Below are positions 27,571 to 37,332 of a stretch of 64,000 nt of DNA, piece by piece. This stretch comes from Pelotomaculum thermopropionicum SI (GTDB taxonomy: Bacteria > Bacillota > Desulfotomaculia > Desulfotomaculales > Pelotomaculaceae), in assembly GCA_000010565.1 (NCBI GenBank), contig AP009389.1:992001-1056000 (forward strand), written 5' to 3'. A program made the position numbers and the translations under genes. Under the pieces are notes generated by a model. It was given only the letters and a program-made list of their open reading frames with translations, was not told the DNA's origin and did no database searches. The stretch's first letter is position 1. Each line of letters begins with the position of its first letter.

Positions 27571-28263
27571 TTATATGGCCTTTTCCAGGGCTTCGTCCAG
27601 GAACTTAACCAGCAGCCTGTTCTCATTAAGGCTGAATTCGGAGATGTATTTATGAAGCCGGCCCACTTCGTCGGCCAGACGGCCGTTGATAACGTCATGC
27701 ATGTTTTTGACCGCTGCCCCTAATGCTGTGCCAGCAAACAGGCTGAGGTTCAGTTCGGGCCTGTGGGCCGGGTGCAGCAGGTTTTTCATCGTATTAATTG
27801 CCTTTACGCCTAAATTTTGAAGGCAGACGATTAAAATCGCTATTATATGGGCGCATATTACCAGCGGCGCCCCGGCGGCAGGCATGTCTGTTAAAATGTC
27901 CTCGATAGTTTTTTTCGAGCCATGCATTTTGGCCTTTTCAAATATTTCGAGAAGCTTTTTCCGGGCCGCGTGCCATTCTTCCATATAATCGATTTCCTCT
28001 TTTTCCTTCGGGAACAGCTCTCCCGTTTTGGGGGTGGGCAGGAACAGGAGCACCGACCGCCCCGAAGTTCTTTCCTCACGGCTGACAGAGTACTGGCTGT
28101 GCAAATAGCCTTCGTTCTCCAGTTTCTTTAAAATGTCATAGGCCGTCCACTTGCTGACCCCCAGCGCTTTGGCCACGTCTATATAGTGGACGGGTATGCC
28201 GGTGCTTTCGTATATCTTTTTAATCTTTTGCAGGAACTCTTTTCTCCGCCGGGTTAAAGTCAT
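27571..28263 (-). CDS. HTH transcriptional regulator
   Basis: 230 residues from ATG 28263 (eight bases after GGAG); the frame is open further up to 28347, but that part lacks a ribosome site. The N-terminal 65 residues form a winged helix (FLQKIKKIYESTGIPVHYIDVAKALGVSKWTAYDILKKLENEGYL) like DtxR/MarR-type domains. The rest is mostly helical and of no family I can name, including a hydrophobic stretch (PLVICAHIIAILIVCLQNLGV). It may control the radical SAM gene downstream. The ligand is unknown. Confidence 0.75.
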   Translation of the reverse strand: MTLTRRRKEFLQKIKKIYESTGIPVHYIDVAKALGVSKWTAYDILKKLENEGYLHSQYSVSREERTSGRSVLLFLPTPKTGELFPKEKEEIDYMEEWHAARKKLLEIFEKAKMHGSKKTIEDILTDMPAAGAPLVICAHIIAILIVCLQNLGVKAINTMKNLLHPAHRPELNLSLFAGTALGAAVKNMHDVINGRLADEVGRLHKYISEFSLNENRLLVKFLDEALEKAI

Positions 28264-28474
28264 CTGCACCACTCCGTGGCATGTTCTATATCCCAAAAAA
28301 CCAAAAAACCTATGCAAATAATAAACCCGGCAAGACGGAACTGTCAAGGGAAATTTAAAGCCCTGGACCGGCGCCTGATAATTTCCTGATAATTTTATAT
28401 AAAGATTATGTCCAAAATGTCGAAAATATTTGCTATATTACTTATAGTAAAACCAGGAAAAGAGGTGTTAGCCT

Positions 28475-29191
28475 TTGGGAGAGGCATTGTTCAGGCAGAA
28501 AAACGGGCTGGTCGCGGTTAATATTGCTGCGGCCTGCGGTGTTTTTACGCCCGGCCAGTTTCAAGGGCTGGCTGAAGCTGTCCGGGAGGCGGGAGCCGGC
28601 GCTTTAAAATTGACTTCGCGCCAGACCGTTGTATTAATACTCGAGGAGGATAAAATAGCCGGCCTGGCCGAAAAAATTTCAGGTCTGGGCTTGCGGATTG
28701 CTCCGTACGGAAATGCGATCCGGAGCGTTAAGGCCTGTTCGGGCGGTCCCGGGCTTTGTCCCAGGGCCCTTGCCGATGCCCTTGGTTTGGGCATTGAGCT
28801 GCAGAACAGGTATATGGGCCAGGATGTTCCAAAGGACTTTAAAATAGCTGTTGCCGGCTGTATAAGGGGATGCACCGATCCTCACTGTGCTGACTTCGGC
28901 CTGATTGCCTGCGGAAAAGATGCCTACCGGGTTTTAATCGGCGGCAGGGGCGGCAGTCCCAGCCCGGAACGGGGGAAGGTAATTTTAGAGCAGGTTCGTT
29001 CTTCCAGGGTGCCGGAGGTACTGGATTTCGTTCTGGCAAGATACAGGGAGCTTGCCGAACCAGGGGAACGGCTGTGTAAGACCGTTGGCCGGGTAGGGCT
29101 AAAGGAGTTTATTCCGCCTTTTATTGCTGAAGAGCCGGCCGGCAGCCTGCAAGATGATGAATTCGGCGAATTTTTAAGGTCCGGAGAGTAG
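28475..29191 (+). CDS. Small sulfite/nitrite-reductase-like siroheme protein
   Basis: 238 residues (TTG start after GAGGTG). The N-terminal ferredoxin-like half-domain (FTPGQFQGLAEAVREAG, LKLTSRQTV) is followed by the siroheme/[4Fe-4S] cysteines C88-x6-C95 and C129-x3-C133 (CSGGPGLC, GCIRGC). This is the domain plan of low-molecular-weight sulfite reductases. Siroheme would come from the operon at 3-13 kb. It is the first gene of a likely three-gene unit. Physiological substrate unknown. Confidence 0.82.
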   Translation: MGEALFRQKNGLVAVNIAAACGVFTPGQFQGLAEAVREAGAGALKLTSRQTVVLILEEDKIAGLAEKISGLGLRIAPYGNAIRSVKACSGGPGLCPRALADALGLGIELQNRYMGQDVPKDFKIAVAGCIRGCTDPHCADFGLIACGKDAYRVLIGGRGGSPSPERGKVILEQVRSSRVPEVLDFVLARYRELAEPGERLCKTVGRVGLKEFIPPFIAEEPAGSLQDDEFGEFLRSGE

Positions 29192-29201
29192 GGGGTTCGA
29201 A

Positions 29202-29657
29202 ATGAGGAGTTTAAAAAACTTGAATGAAGTTAACCTGGAAGCCATCTACAAGCACTTTGAAAAGCTTTGCAGCGGTTGCGACAAGCTGAACACTCCGGAA
29301 TGCAGGGAGTCGTCATGCCTGATCGGGTTCGGCAAAAGAGCCCTTCGCTTTTCAATAAGCAAGGGGGTGCTGGATATAGCCGGCGCCAAAAAAATGATTC
29401 CAACCGGGGACTTTAAAGTGTACTATCTCGAAGTTATTGCCCCGGGCCTGGCCGAGACCTGCCGCCAGTGCCGCCAGTGCCAGGATAATCACTCCCCCGA
29501 CTGTGTAATTGCCCTGGCCAGGACCTGCCTGGAGTATACCGTTTTGCAAAGCGAGATTGACTACCCCGGCAGCGTCTTTCAGTACTTGGCCAAAGTGAGG
29601 GATCAGGCCCCTGAACTGTCGGCTCTGATTGCGGCGGAGCTTAAGAAGTCCTCATAA
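29202..29657 (+). CDS. Cysteine-rich protein of unknown function
   Basis: 151 residues starting 10 bases after the siroheme protein gene. Two cysteine groups are visible: CSGCDKLNTPECRESSC near residue 23-39 and CRQCRQCQDNHSPDC near 88-102. They could bind iron-sulfur clusters or zinc. I do not recognise the family. The tight spacing suggests it works with the siroheme protein, perhaps as electron-transfer partner; that is inference. Confidence 0.75.
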   Translation: MRSLKNLNEVNLEAIYKHFEKLCSGCDKLNTPECRESSCLIGFGKRALRFSISKGVLDIAGAKKMIPTGDFKVYYLEVIAPGLAETCRQCRQCQDNHSPDCVIALARTCLEYTVLQSEIDYPGSVFQYLAKVRDQAPELSALIAAELKKSS

Positions 29658-29720
29658 AAATAAAATAAGAAGCATCATAAAAGTAAAAACCAAAGCCGAC
29701 CAAAATTACGGAGGCAAAGC

Positions 29721-30935
29721 ATGGACTTTTTTATCAATCCGCACGACATGCTGGCAAACTTATCGCTTTGTCTCGATTTTTTCAAGGAAGGTATTGACCG
29801 GCATCACCAGCGGGTAGCACGCATCGGGCTGAGCCTAGCTGAAGAAATCGGACTGGCGGGTGAAGAAAAAAACCTTGTTTATACGGCGTCAATTATTCAC
29901 GACATTGGCGCCAGTACCTGGGGAGAAAAGCAGCTTTTGCAGCAGTTTGAAGTTGAAGAACCGTGGGACCACTGCAAGAATGGCTATCAGATCGTCAACG
30001 CGGTGGACTTTTTAAAAGATGCGGGGGAAATCGTCTTATACCATCATAACAGGTACGGCGGCAAGAACAGATTTGGGCCGTCCGGAAGTGAGATACCCCT
30101 GGCTGCACGGATTATCCACCTGGCGGACCGGGTAGACGTTCTTTTAAAGCATAACGTCAATATCCTATTGCAATCCGGCAGGGTAACCGAACTGGTAAAA
30201 AAATTCTCCGGCAGCATTTTTGACCCCGAACTGGTTGGGGTTTTCTTTGACCTGGCCCGGCGCGAATGCTTCTGGCTGAATCTGGTTTCCCCTTTTTTGC
30301 CCGGGGAACTGGCCGGCGCTTTCCGGCCGGAGGAGGTTTTGGTCAGCGAGAAGGACTTAAGGCAGATGGCGGAAATGTTTGCCAGGGTAATCGACGGCAA
30401 GAGCCCGTTCACCTACCGCCATTCCAGGGGCGTGGCCGGCGTGGCGGCCTTTCTGGCCGGGATAATGGGCTTTGGGCCGGAAGAGGTTTTTTTGGTGGAA
30501 GTTGCCGGACTGTTGCATGACCTGGGCAAGCTTTCGGTGCCGGAGGAGATACTGGAGAAGGCGGGGGCGCTTACTGACGAGGAGTACACGGTAATCAAGC
30601 AGCACACCTATTATACCTTAAACATTCTAAGAAAGGCCGGCCTGCCCAGCCCCATCCCCGAATTTGCAGCTTATCACCACGAAAAGCTGGATGGCAGCGG
30701 TTACCCGTTCCGCCTGGATGCTTCCCGGTTGCCGCTTGGCTCGAGAATTATGGCCGTAGCCGACGTCTTTACCGCCCTCCGGGAGGACCGGCCCTACCGG
30801 CCCGGCCTTGACCGGGAAAAAATAGAAAAAATAATGCAAAAAATGGTTTTAAATAATGCCCTTGACGGTGCAGTGGTGGAAACGCTTTTCAGTAATTATG
30901 GCGAGGTGGACGGCTGTTTTGCCCGCCTGTCTTAA
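29721..30935 (+). CDS. Tandem HD / HD-GYP domain phosphohydrolase
   Basis: 404 residues. The N-terminal HD domain has HHQRVARIGLSLAEEIG and IIHDIGAS. The C-terminal domain (about 220-400) carries HDLGK and the HHEKLDGSGYP motif that defines HD-GYP cyclic-di-GMP phosphodiesterases. No sensor or membrane segment is seen. It follows the Cys-rich gene by 63 bases and may be part of that operon. Role in c-di-GMP turnover is inferred from motifs. Confidence 0.88.
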   Translation: MDFFINPHDMLANLSLCLDFFKEGIDRHHQRVARIGLSLAEEIGLAGEEKNLVYTASIIHDIGASTWGEKQLLQQFEVEEPWDHCKNGYQIVNAVDFLKDAGEIVLYHHNRYGGKNRFGPSGSEIPLAARIIHLADRVDVLLKHNVNILLQSGRVTELVKKFSGSIFDPELVGVFFDLARRECFWLNLVSPFLPGELAGAFRPEEVLVSEKDLRQMAEMFARVIDGKSPFTYRHSRGVAGVAAFLAGIMGFGPEEVFLVEVAGLLHDLGKLSVPEEILEKAGALTDEEYTVIKQHTYYTLNILRKAGLPSPIPEFAAYHHEKLDGSGYPFRLDASRLPLGSRIMAVADVFTALREDRPYRPGLDREKIEKIMQKMVLNNALDGAVVETLFSNYGEVDGCFARLS

Positions 30936-31394
30936 ATGGGCAAAAGGCCGGTGCCGCAGGCCGTAAAACTGCTGACAACAAAACAAAGCCAGGGTGCGCC
31001 CCGGTACAGGCGGCTTCAGCCGCCGGTGGAACTTTGTCAACAACCTCAGCCAGGGTGCACCCTGGTATTTTTGTTGCAGCGGAGTGAAAAAAAGTCCAGC
31101 TTGCGCTGGACGGGGAGAGATAGAACTTACCAAAGCGGAGTATTTATATTATTTTCAATGAACAATAAAAACATGCATGATTTTTTATTTTATAAATTAT
31201 TCCATGCGCATTTGAAAATGCTGCCGCTGCCCGGTGCTTGTGAATATTCTCACGGCCGGCCGCAAGGCAGGAATATTGACGCCGGTTGTAGAAACACTGG
31301 ACTTTAAGCGTTTGCCCGGGTTATTATTAATTAATGTACTTCCCCGGCTGCGTGCATTTGGAGGGTTTAAAAACGGAATTGGGTGGTAGATTAA
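30936..31394 (+). other. Gene-free region with hairpins upstream of cooC
   Basis: No convincing gene is present. There are three inverted repeats: GGCGGC/GCCGCC near 31009-31024, CCAGGGT/ACCCTGG at 31050-31065 followed by TATTTTT (a terminator for the HD-GYP gene), and GTCCAGC/GCTGGAC near 31095-31112. The AT-rich part from 31140 probably holds the cooC promoter, which I could not place. No remnant of acsA or acsB was found. Confidence 0.5.
31050..31072 (+). terminator. Terminator after the HD-GYP gene
   Basis: A perfect 16-base palindrome (CCAGGGT GC ACCCTGG) followed by TATTTTT. Confidence 0.65.
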
Positions 31395-32165
31395 ATGAAA
31401 TTGGCGGTTTCGGGCAAGGGCGGCGTGGGCAAAACGACCGTAGCCGCCGCGATGGTAAGGCTGTTTTCTGAGAGATGCCGGGTGGTATACGCCATAGATG
31501 CCGACCCCGACGTGTGCCTGGCTGCTGCTTTGGGCATTCCCGATGACATCACCGGGGAACTCAGGCCGCTGGTGGAAATGAGGGAAAAAATGGCCGCTGC
31601 CGGAAAGAGCGGGGAGGATTCGTTAACCGGTTTTCAGCCCTGCCTCAGGGAACTGGATGAATACTGCATAGCTCAGCGCAACATCAGGTACCTGCGCATG
31701 GGAGGCGTAAAAAAAGGCGGCTCTTCGTGTTACTGCCGGGAAAACACCTTTTTAAATGCGGTGGTTTCCTCTCTTCTGCTGGAAAAGCAGGACGTTGTGG
31801 TGATGGACATGGGGGCCGGCATCGAGCACCTTTCCCGCGGTACGGCCAGGGGAGTGGATTTGATGCTGGTGGTGGTAGAGCCCAGTTTAAACAGCATCAA
31901 CACGGCCGGCCTTGTAAAAAGGCTGGCGGCAGAGCTGGGCATAAGAAAAATCCGGGTTATTGCCAACAAGATCAGGAATGAACTGGAAAAGGAGTTTATT
32001 ATTAGCCGCTTTAGCCCTGAAGAGGTGCTTGGCTTTATCCGCTTTGACGAAGGCGTCTGGCGCGGCGCGATGACCGGCTGTTCTCTTGATGGCAGTGAGG
32101 GAAAATTGTCTTCAGACATGAGGGAAATATATGAAAGAGTTTTAAAAGAATTAGAATTGAAATAA
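31395..32165 (+). CDS. cooC: CO dehydrogenase maturation factor CooC
   Basis: 256 residues. The N-terminal deviant P-loop GKGGVGKTT (residues 8-16) of the MinD/NifH-like ATPases is followed by YAIDADPDVCLAAALG. A C-x-C pair (CYC, about 112-114) and VMDMGAGIEHLSRGT are typical of CooC/AcsF. It inserts nickel into carbon monoxide dehydrogenase or acetyl-CoA synthase using ATP. It opens the acs/met cluster. Its targets, acsA and acsB, are not in the window. Confidence 0.93.
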   Translation: MKLAVSGKGGVGKTTVAAAMVRLFSERCRVVYAIDADPDVCLAAALGIPDDITGELRPLVEMREKMAAAGKSGEDSLTGFQPCLRELDEYCIAQRNIRYLRMGGVKKGGSSCYCRENTFLNAVVSSLLLEKQDVVVMDMGAGIEHLSRGTARGVDLMLVVVEPSLNSINTAGLVKRLAAELGIRKIRVIANKIRNELEKEFIISRFSPEEVLGFIRFDEGVWRGAMTGCSLDGSEGKLSSDMREIYERVLKELELK

Positions 32166-32194
32166 AAGAAACACAGGAGTAAAAGGAGAAGGAA

Positions 32195-33532
32195 ATGGGA
32201 CTGACGGGACTTGAAATATTTAAACAACTGCCGAAAACCAACTGCAGGGATTGCGGGCAGACGACCTGCCTGGCCTTTGCCATGGCCGTGGCGACCGGCA
32301 AGGCCGTGCCGGACCGGTGTCCCCACCTCAGCGAGGCAGCCAGGGATTTTCTCGGCTCTGCCTCTGCGCCTCCGGTGATGCCGGTAAAAATTGGGGCCGG
32401 GAGCAAACAGGTGGAAATCGGCAATGAAAGTGTCCTTTTCCGGCACGACAAGCGTTTTGAAAATCCCACCGCCATAGCGGTTACCGTTTGCGACACCTTA
32501 AGCAACGGGGAGATTGCGGCAAGGGTGGAAAGAATAAACGGCCTGGTCTTTGAGCGGGTCGGCCAGGTTTACAAGGTAGACCTGGTGGCGGTGGTTAATT
32601 CGTCGGGAAATCCCGGCAGGTTTGCCGAGGCTGCGAAGATTGCCGCGGAAAGGGCAGAGTTTGCCCTAATCCTTGTCAGCGAGGACCCGGCGGCAATTGA
32701 AGCGGCCCTTGATTGCACGGCAGATGGCAGGCCGTTGGTTTGCGGGGCCAATGCCGCCAATTATCAGGCTATGACCGGCCTGGCCGGAAGGTTCGGGGTG
32801 CCCCTGGCAGTGAGGGGCGCGAACCTGGAAGAACTGGCCAGCCTGGCGGAAAAGGTTGCGGCGCTTGGCTTAAGGCAGATTGTCCTGGATTCCGGGGCTC
32901 GCGAAACAGCAAAAGTGCTGGCCGATCAGACTCAGATCAGGCGCCAGGCCTTGAAAAAGTTCCGCCCGCTGGGGTATCCCACCATTACCTTTGTTGATCA
33001 CGAGGATTCCCTGCAGGCCGTGCTGCAGGCCGGCGTTTACGTGGCCAAATACGCCGGGGTGGTGGTGCTGGACACCGTTGAACCGGCCGACCTGCTGGCC
33101 TTAATCACCCTGCGCCTGAACCTGTATACAGACCCGCAAAAGCCGCCCGCGGTTGAGTCAAAGGTGTACGAAATATTGAACCCCGGGAAGGACTCCCCCG
33201 TATATATAACCACGAACTTTTCGCTGACTTACTACAGCGTGGCGGCTGACGTGGAGGCCTCCAGGGTGCCTGGCTATATTTTGCCGGTTGATACAGACGG
33301 CACTTCCGTCCTGACGGCCTGGTCGGCCGGGAAGTTTACGCCGGAGAAAATTGCTGAGGCGCTGAACAGCAGCGGCATTGCGGAGAAGGTATCCCACCGG
33401 CGGGTAATTATTCCCGGCGCCCTGGGCGTCTTAAGCGGCAGGCTGCAGGAGGTCTCGGGGTGGGAAGTGCTGGTGGGGCCGCGGGAGTCTTCGGGGATCC
33501 CTTCTTTTATAAAACAGCAGTGGAAAACCTGA
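32195..33532 (+). CDS. acsC: Corrinoid iron-sulfur protein large subunit (gamma)
   Basis: 445 residues. The N-terminal [4Fe-4S] site has CRDCGQTTC and CPHL (C-x2-C-x4-C-x16-C). A TIM-barrel domain and a C-terminal corrinoid-binding domain (PGYILPVDTDGTSVLTAWSAGKF) follow. With AcsD it carries the methyl group from methyl-tetrahydrofolate to acetyl-CoA synthase. The ATG at 32195 follows AGGAG. It is in the same direction as acsV, acsD, acsE, metV and metF. Confidence 0.95.
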   Translation: MGLTGLEIFKQLPKTNCRDCGQTTCLAFAMAVATGKAVPDRCPHLSEAARDFLGSASAPPVMPVKIGAGSKQVEIGNESVLFRHDKRFENPTAIAVTVCDTLSNGEIAARVERINGLVFERVGQVYKVDLVAVVNSSGNPGRFAEAAKIAAERAEFALILVSEDPAAIEAALDCTADGRPLVCGANAANYQAMTGLAGRFGVPLAVRGANLEELASLAEKVAALGLRQIVLDSGARETAKVLADQTQIRRQALKKFRPLGYPTITFVDHEDSLQAVLQAGVYVAKYAGVVVLDTVEPADLLALITLRLNLYTDPQKPPAVESKVYEILNPGKDSPVYITTNFSLTYYSVAADVEASRVPGYILPVDTDGTSVLTAWSAGKFTPEKIAEALNSSGIAEKVSHRRVIIPGALGVLSGRLQEVSGWEVLVGPRESSGIPSFIKQQWKT

Positions 33533-33577
33533 AAGGTATGTCTTTAGCTTTGCGAAAACCAAGAGGGGATTAAAACC

Positions 33578-35473
33578 ATGCCTGAATTTTCCGTGCGCTT
33601 TTTACCGGAAGGCAAGCAGGTAATGGCGGCCGAAGGGGAAAGCCTTTTCCGGGCTGCGGCCAGGGCGGGCGTTTTAATTGACGGTTCCTGCGGCGGGCAG
33701 GGGGCCTGCAGCCGGTGCAAGGTTATAATAAAGGAAGGAAAGGTGAGGCTGGCTGCCTCCGGTAATTTAAAAGATGATGAAAAACGCAGGGGGTATGTTC
33801 TGGCCTGCCGGAGTTTTCCCGAAAGCGATCTGGTGGTGGAGGTACCAGTGACCGGTTTGCCTGCCGGCCTGCGCACCGTTCTTGAAGGCGGCGGGGATGT
33901 ATGCGGAGGGGGGCAGGGCGGTTTGGGAAGCTTAAGCCCCCTGTACAGGAAGGTTTTCTTAAGTTTAAAGGAGCCTGCCCCGGGCGACGGGGAGGACGAC
34001 CTGGCAAGGCTGAGCAGGGCCATCCGCAAAGAAGCCGGCGTCGGAGAGTTGCGGCCCGGCCTGGATGTTTTGCGCGGCCTGCCGAAAACCCTGCGGGATG
34101 CCGGATGGAAAGTTACCGTTTCCCTGGCTGAGGGAATAGGCTGCGGATGCGCCGAGATTGCGGAGATTGAACCAGGACGGGTGGGCAGGAAATACTTCGG
34201 CCTGGCCGTGGATATCGGTACCACCACGGTAGTTGCCCACCTGGTCGATCTGGAAAGCGGCCGGACTGAAAGTATGAAGGGCGCCTACAACAGGCAGTCG
34301 GTTTACGGGGAAGACGTTATTTCCAGGATTATTTACGCCGGCGAGCACAAGGACGGCCTGGAAGGGCTGCAAAAGGCGGTTTTGGACACCGTCAACGGCT
34401 TAATCCGGGAAATGACGGAGGAACTGAATATAAAGCGGGTGGACATCAAGGCCGCCGTTTGTGCGGGCAACACCGCCATGACCCATCTTTTTTTGGGTAT
34501 AGACCCAACCTATATCCGGCTGGAGCCGTACACTCCGGCCGCCAACAAGATCCCTGCGGTGCGGGCCGGCAGTATAGGGCTGGATATTCACCCGCAAGCC
34601 TGGGTCAACTGCGTGCCGGGGGTTGCCGGTTTTGTAGGCGGCGATATCGTTGCCGGCGTGCTTGCCTCTGAAATGGCTTTTTCAGAAAAGATGACTTTGT
34701 TTATCGATGTCGGCACCAACGGCGAAATGGTGCTGGGCGGCGGGGAATGGCTGGTTGCATGCGCCTGCTCGGCCGGCCCTGCTTTTGAGGGCGGCGGGAT
34801 CAGGCACGGCCTCCGGGCGGTAAGCGGTGCCATAGAACATGTGGAAGTGGCTCCGGGCAGCCTTGCCGTCAAATATTCCACCGTGGACGGGGTGCCACCG
34901 CTGGGCATCTGCGGTTCCGGCCTGATTGAGGTTGTGGCGCAGCTTTATAAGGCGGGGGTGATTGACCGCGGCGGCAATTTTGTTTTTCCGGGCAGGACGC
35001 CCCGCATCCGCGACGCCGGGGAGGGCAGGGAATTTGTCCTGGTCTGGCCGGAAGAGCCGGCCCTGCCCGGCGGCATAGCCGTTTCCGAGGCGGAGATTAA
35101 GAATCTTTTGCGTTCCAAGGCGGCGGTATACGCGGGGATACGGAGCATGCTGAAAAAGGTGGGCCTGCCCGCCGGAGCAATCGAAAGGGTGATAATTGCC
35201 GGCGGTTTCGGCGGCTATATCAACATCCGGGAGGCGGTAAACATCGGCTTGCTTCCCGACATACCGCTTGACCGTTACACCTATATCGGCAATGCCTCGG
35301 TTAAGGGGGCCGCCATGGCCCTGCTGTCGAGGCAGGCCAGGCAGGCCCTGGAAGAGATAGCCGGGCGGGTGACTTATCTGGATTTAAGCGCCGATAACAC
35401 CTTCATGGACGAATTCGTTGCGGCCCTGTTTATTCCGCACACGGACTTAAGTTTATTTCCAACAGTTACATAA
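33578..35473 (+). CDS. acsV: Corrinoid protein reductive activator AcsV
   Basis: 631 residues. The N-terminal [2Fe-2S] ferredoxin domain (cysteines in CGGQGACSRC and LACRSF) is followed by a large ASKHA-fold ATPase-like domain (GLAVDIGTTTVVAHLVDL near 207-224, LFIDVGTNGEMVLG, IAGGFGGYINIREAVNIGLLP). This is the RACE/DUF4445 architecture, which returns inactive Co(II) corrinoid to Co(I) at ATP cost. It sits between the two CFeSP subunit genes, as in acetogens. Confidence 0.95.
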   Translation: MPEFSVRFLPEGKQVMAAEGESLFRAAARAGVLIDGSCGGQGACSRCKVIIKEGKVRLAASGNLKDDEKRRGYVLACRSFPESDLVVEVPVTGLPAGLRTVLEGGGDVCGGGQGGLGSLSPLYRKVFLSLKEPAPGDGEDDLARLSRAIRKEAGVGELRPGLDVLRGLPKTLRDAGWKVTVSLAEGIGCGCAEIAEIEPGRVGRKYFGLAVDIGTTTVVAHLVDLESGRTESMKGAYNRQSVYGEDVISRIIYAGEHKDGLEGLQKAVLDTVNGLIREMTEELNIKRVDIKAAVCAGNTAMTHLFLGIDPTYIRLEPYTPAANKIPAVRAGSIGLDIHPQAWVNCVPGVAGFVGGDIVAGVLASEMAFSEKMTLFIDVGTNGEMVLGGGEWLVACACSAGPAFEGGGIRHGLRAVSGAIEHVEVAPGSLAVKYSTVDGVPPLGICGSGLIEVVAQLYKAGVIDRGGNFVFPGRTPRIRDAGEGREFVLVWPEEPALPGGIAVSEAEIKNLLRSKAAVYAGIRSMLKKVGLPAGAIERVIIAGGFGGYINIREAVNIGLLPDIPLDRYTYIGNASVKGAAMALLSRQARQALEEIAGRVTYLDLSADNTFMDEFVAALFIPHTDLSLFPTVT

Positions 35474-35487
35474 AAGGGGCGAGAATT

Positions 35488-36432
35488 ATGGCTGTGGCAA
35501 TGGTAAAGGAGAGGTGGCCCGGCAGGGTCATGGAACTGGTAATCGGCCGGGAGCCTCACGCTGTAAAAGCAGGAGGAGAAAGCACCCTTCCCTTTTTGCA
35601 CTTCGAGGGGGAAATTCCCAATAGACCGCTTGCAGCCCTTGAGGTCTGGGATGTTGAACCGGAAGGCTGGCCTGAGACTCTGGCGGAGGCCTATCCGGGA
35701 GTAACGCGGGACCCTGTGGCGTGGGCAAAAATGTGCGAGGATTGCGGGGCCGATCTGATCTGCCTCAGGCTGGCCGGCGCGCACCCGGAAGGTAAAAACG
35801 CCGGCCCTGCGCAGGCGGCGGAAACCGCCAGGGCCGTAGCAGCTGCGGTAAATAGGCCGCTCATAGTGATCGGCTGCGGCGTTGAGGAAAAAGACGAGGA
35901 AATCCTTCCTGCCGTGGCCGGGGCAATTGCCGGCCAAAACGCTCTGCTTGGCTGTGCCACCATGAACAATTACAAAAAGATTACGGAGGCCTGCCTGTCA
36001 TACGGGCATGGCATTATTGCCTCCACTCCGCTGGACATAAACCTGGCCAAGCAATTAAATATTCTGATTAACGAAACGGGCATCCCGCTTGACCGGATTG
36101 CTTTTGACCCGATTGTGGGTCCGCTGGGCTACGGCTTTGAGTACGCCTATTCCATTATTGAACGGGCCCGCCTGAGCGCCCTGAGCGGCGACAGGATGTT
36201 GGCCACACCGGTTATCTGCTTTGTCGGCCAGGAGGCCTGGAAGACCAGGGAGGCGAGAAGCGAGGACGGTGGCGGGTGGGGTGACCAGGCCCGCCGGGCC
36301 ATCCTGTGGGAAGCGTTGACGGCCGCCGGCCTGGCCCTTGCCGGCGGGTCCATTTTCGTCTTGAGCCACCCCGCGTCATTGAACGCTTTTAAAAAGCACC
36401 TGGCGGCAATGATGAAGCCTTTTACCTGTTAA
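35488..36432 (+). CDS. acsD: Corrinoid iron-sulfur protein small subunit (delta)
   Basis: 314 residues, TIM barrel of the CdhD/AcsD family (VIGCGVEEKDEEILPAVAGAI, GCATMNNYKKITEAC, DPIVGPLGYGFEYAYSIIERARL). It pairs with AcsC and helps hold the corrinoid. It starts 14 bases after acsV. Confidence 0.95.
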   Translation: MAVAMVKERWPGRVMELVIGREPHAVKAGGESTLPFLHFEGEIPNRPLAALEVWDVEPEGWPETLAEAYPGVTRDPVAWAKMCEDCGADLICLRLAGAHPEGKNAGPAQAAETARAVAAAVNRPLIVIGCGVEEKDEEILPAVAGAIAGQNALLGCATMNNYKKITEACLSYGHGIIASTPLDINLAKQLNILINETGIPLDRIAFDPIVGPLGYGFEYAYSIIERARLSALSGDRMLATPVICFVGQEAWKTREARSEDGGGWGDQARRAILWEALTAAGLALAGGSIFVLSHPASLNAFKKHLAAMMKPFTC

Positions 36433-36488
36433 GATAGAAAGGCCGGGCCCGGCAGGGCTGAACAGTAATTTTAAGGGAGGTTAACCTG

Positions 36489-37283
36489 TTGGAATTGATT
36501 GGCGAGCGCATTAACGGTATGTTTAAGGATGTAAAGGAGGCAATTTTGAACAGGGATCCCGGTCCTGTAGAATACTGGGCCAGGCGGCAGACCGAAAATG
36601 GAGCCGGCTACCTGGATTTGAGTACCGGCCCGGCTGTGCCGCCGGAGGAGCAGCCGGCGGCCATGGAATGGCTGGTCAAAGTAGCCCAGTCGGCCAGCCC
36701 CCTGCCGTGCTGTCTGGATTCAACCAGCCCTGATGCCATAGAGGCAGGGCTGAAGGTCCACCGCGGCCGGGCCATAATTAATTCCACCAGTGCCGATCAG
36801 TGGCGAATGGACGTTTACTTTCCCATGGCCGTGAAATACGGTGCCGGGCTGATCGGGCTGACGATGAATGAACAGGGCGTGCCCAGGGACGCCGCCTCCC
36901 GCGTCGCGCTGGCCATGGAACTGGTTGTAAATGCCGACATGCACGGACTGCCGATGGCCGATCTTTACATCGACCCCCTGGTCCTGCCGGTCAACGTGGC
37001 GCAGGAGCATGGTCCGGAAGTGATCGAGGCCATCCGCCAGATTAAAATGCTGGCCGATCCTCCTCCCCGGACGGTCATCGGGCTATCCAACATTTCCCAG
37101 CGCTGCGCCGAGCGCCGGCTTTTAAACCGCACCTTTATGGTGATGTGCATGGGTGCAGGCCTCGATTCCTGCATATGCGACCTGGAAGACGGCCTTCTGG
37201 TGGATTCTGCGGCTGCAGCGCGGGTGCTTTTGAACAAGGACATATACTGTGACGCTTTTTTAAAGACCTTCAGGCAGCGTTAG
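36489..37283 (+). CDS. acsE: Methyltetrahydrofolate:corrinoid iron-sulfur protein methyltransferase
   Basis: 264 residues (TTG 36489 after GGGAGG). A pterin-binding TIM barrel with ERINGMFKDVKEAI, YLDLSTGPAVPPEEQ, CLDSTSPDAIEAGL and INSTSADQWRMD. It transfers the methyl group from methyl-THF, made by MetF, to the CFeSP. A normal-length family member. Confidence 0.95.
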   Translation: MELIGERINGMFKDVKEAILNRDPGPVEYWARRQTENGAGYLDLSTGPAVPPEEQPAAMEWLVKVAQSASPLPCCLDSTSPDAIEAGLKVHRGRAIINSTSADQWRMDVYFPMAVKYGAGLIGLTMNEQGVPRDAASRVALAMELVVNADMHGLPMADLYIDPLVLPVNVAQEHGPEVIEAIRQIKMLADPPPRTVIGLSNISQRCAERRLLNRTFMVMCMGAGLDSCICDLEDGLLVDSAAAARVLLNKDIYCDAFLKTFRQR

Positions 37284-37332
37284 GCTGGTTAAAGGTGCGC
37301 TTTAAGAACGGTGTGAAAGCAGGTGGTGCGGT

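Noticed and set aside
30936-31307. Possible 123-residue gene after the HD-GYP gene
   Set aside because: It spans three hairpins including a terminator, has no ribosome site and no family resemblance.
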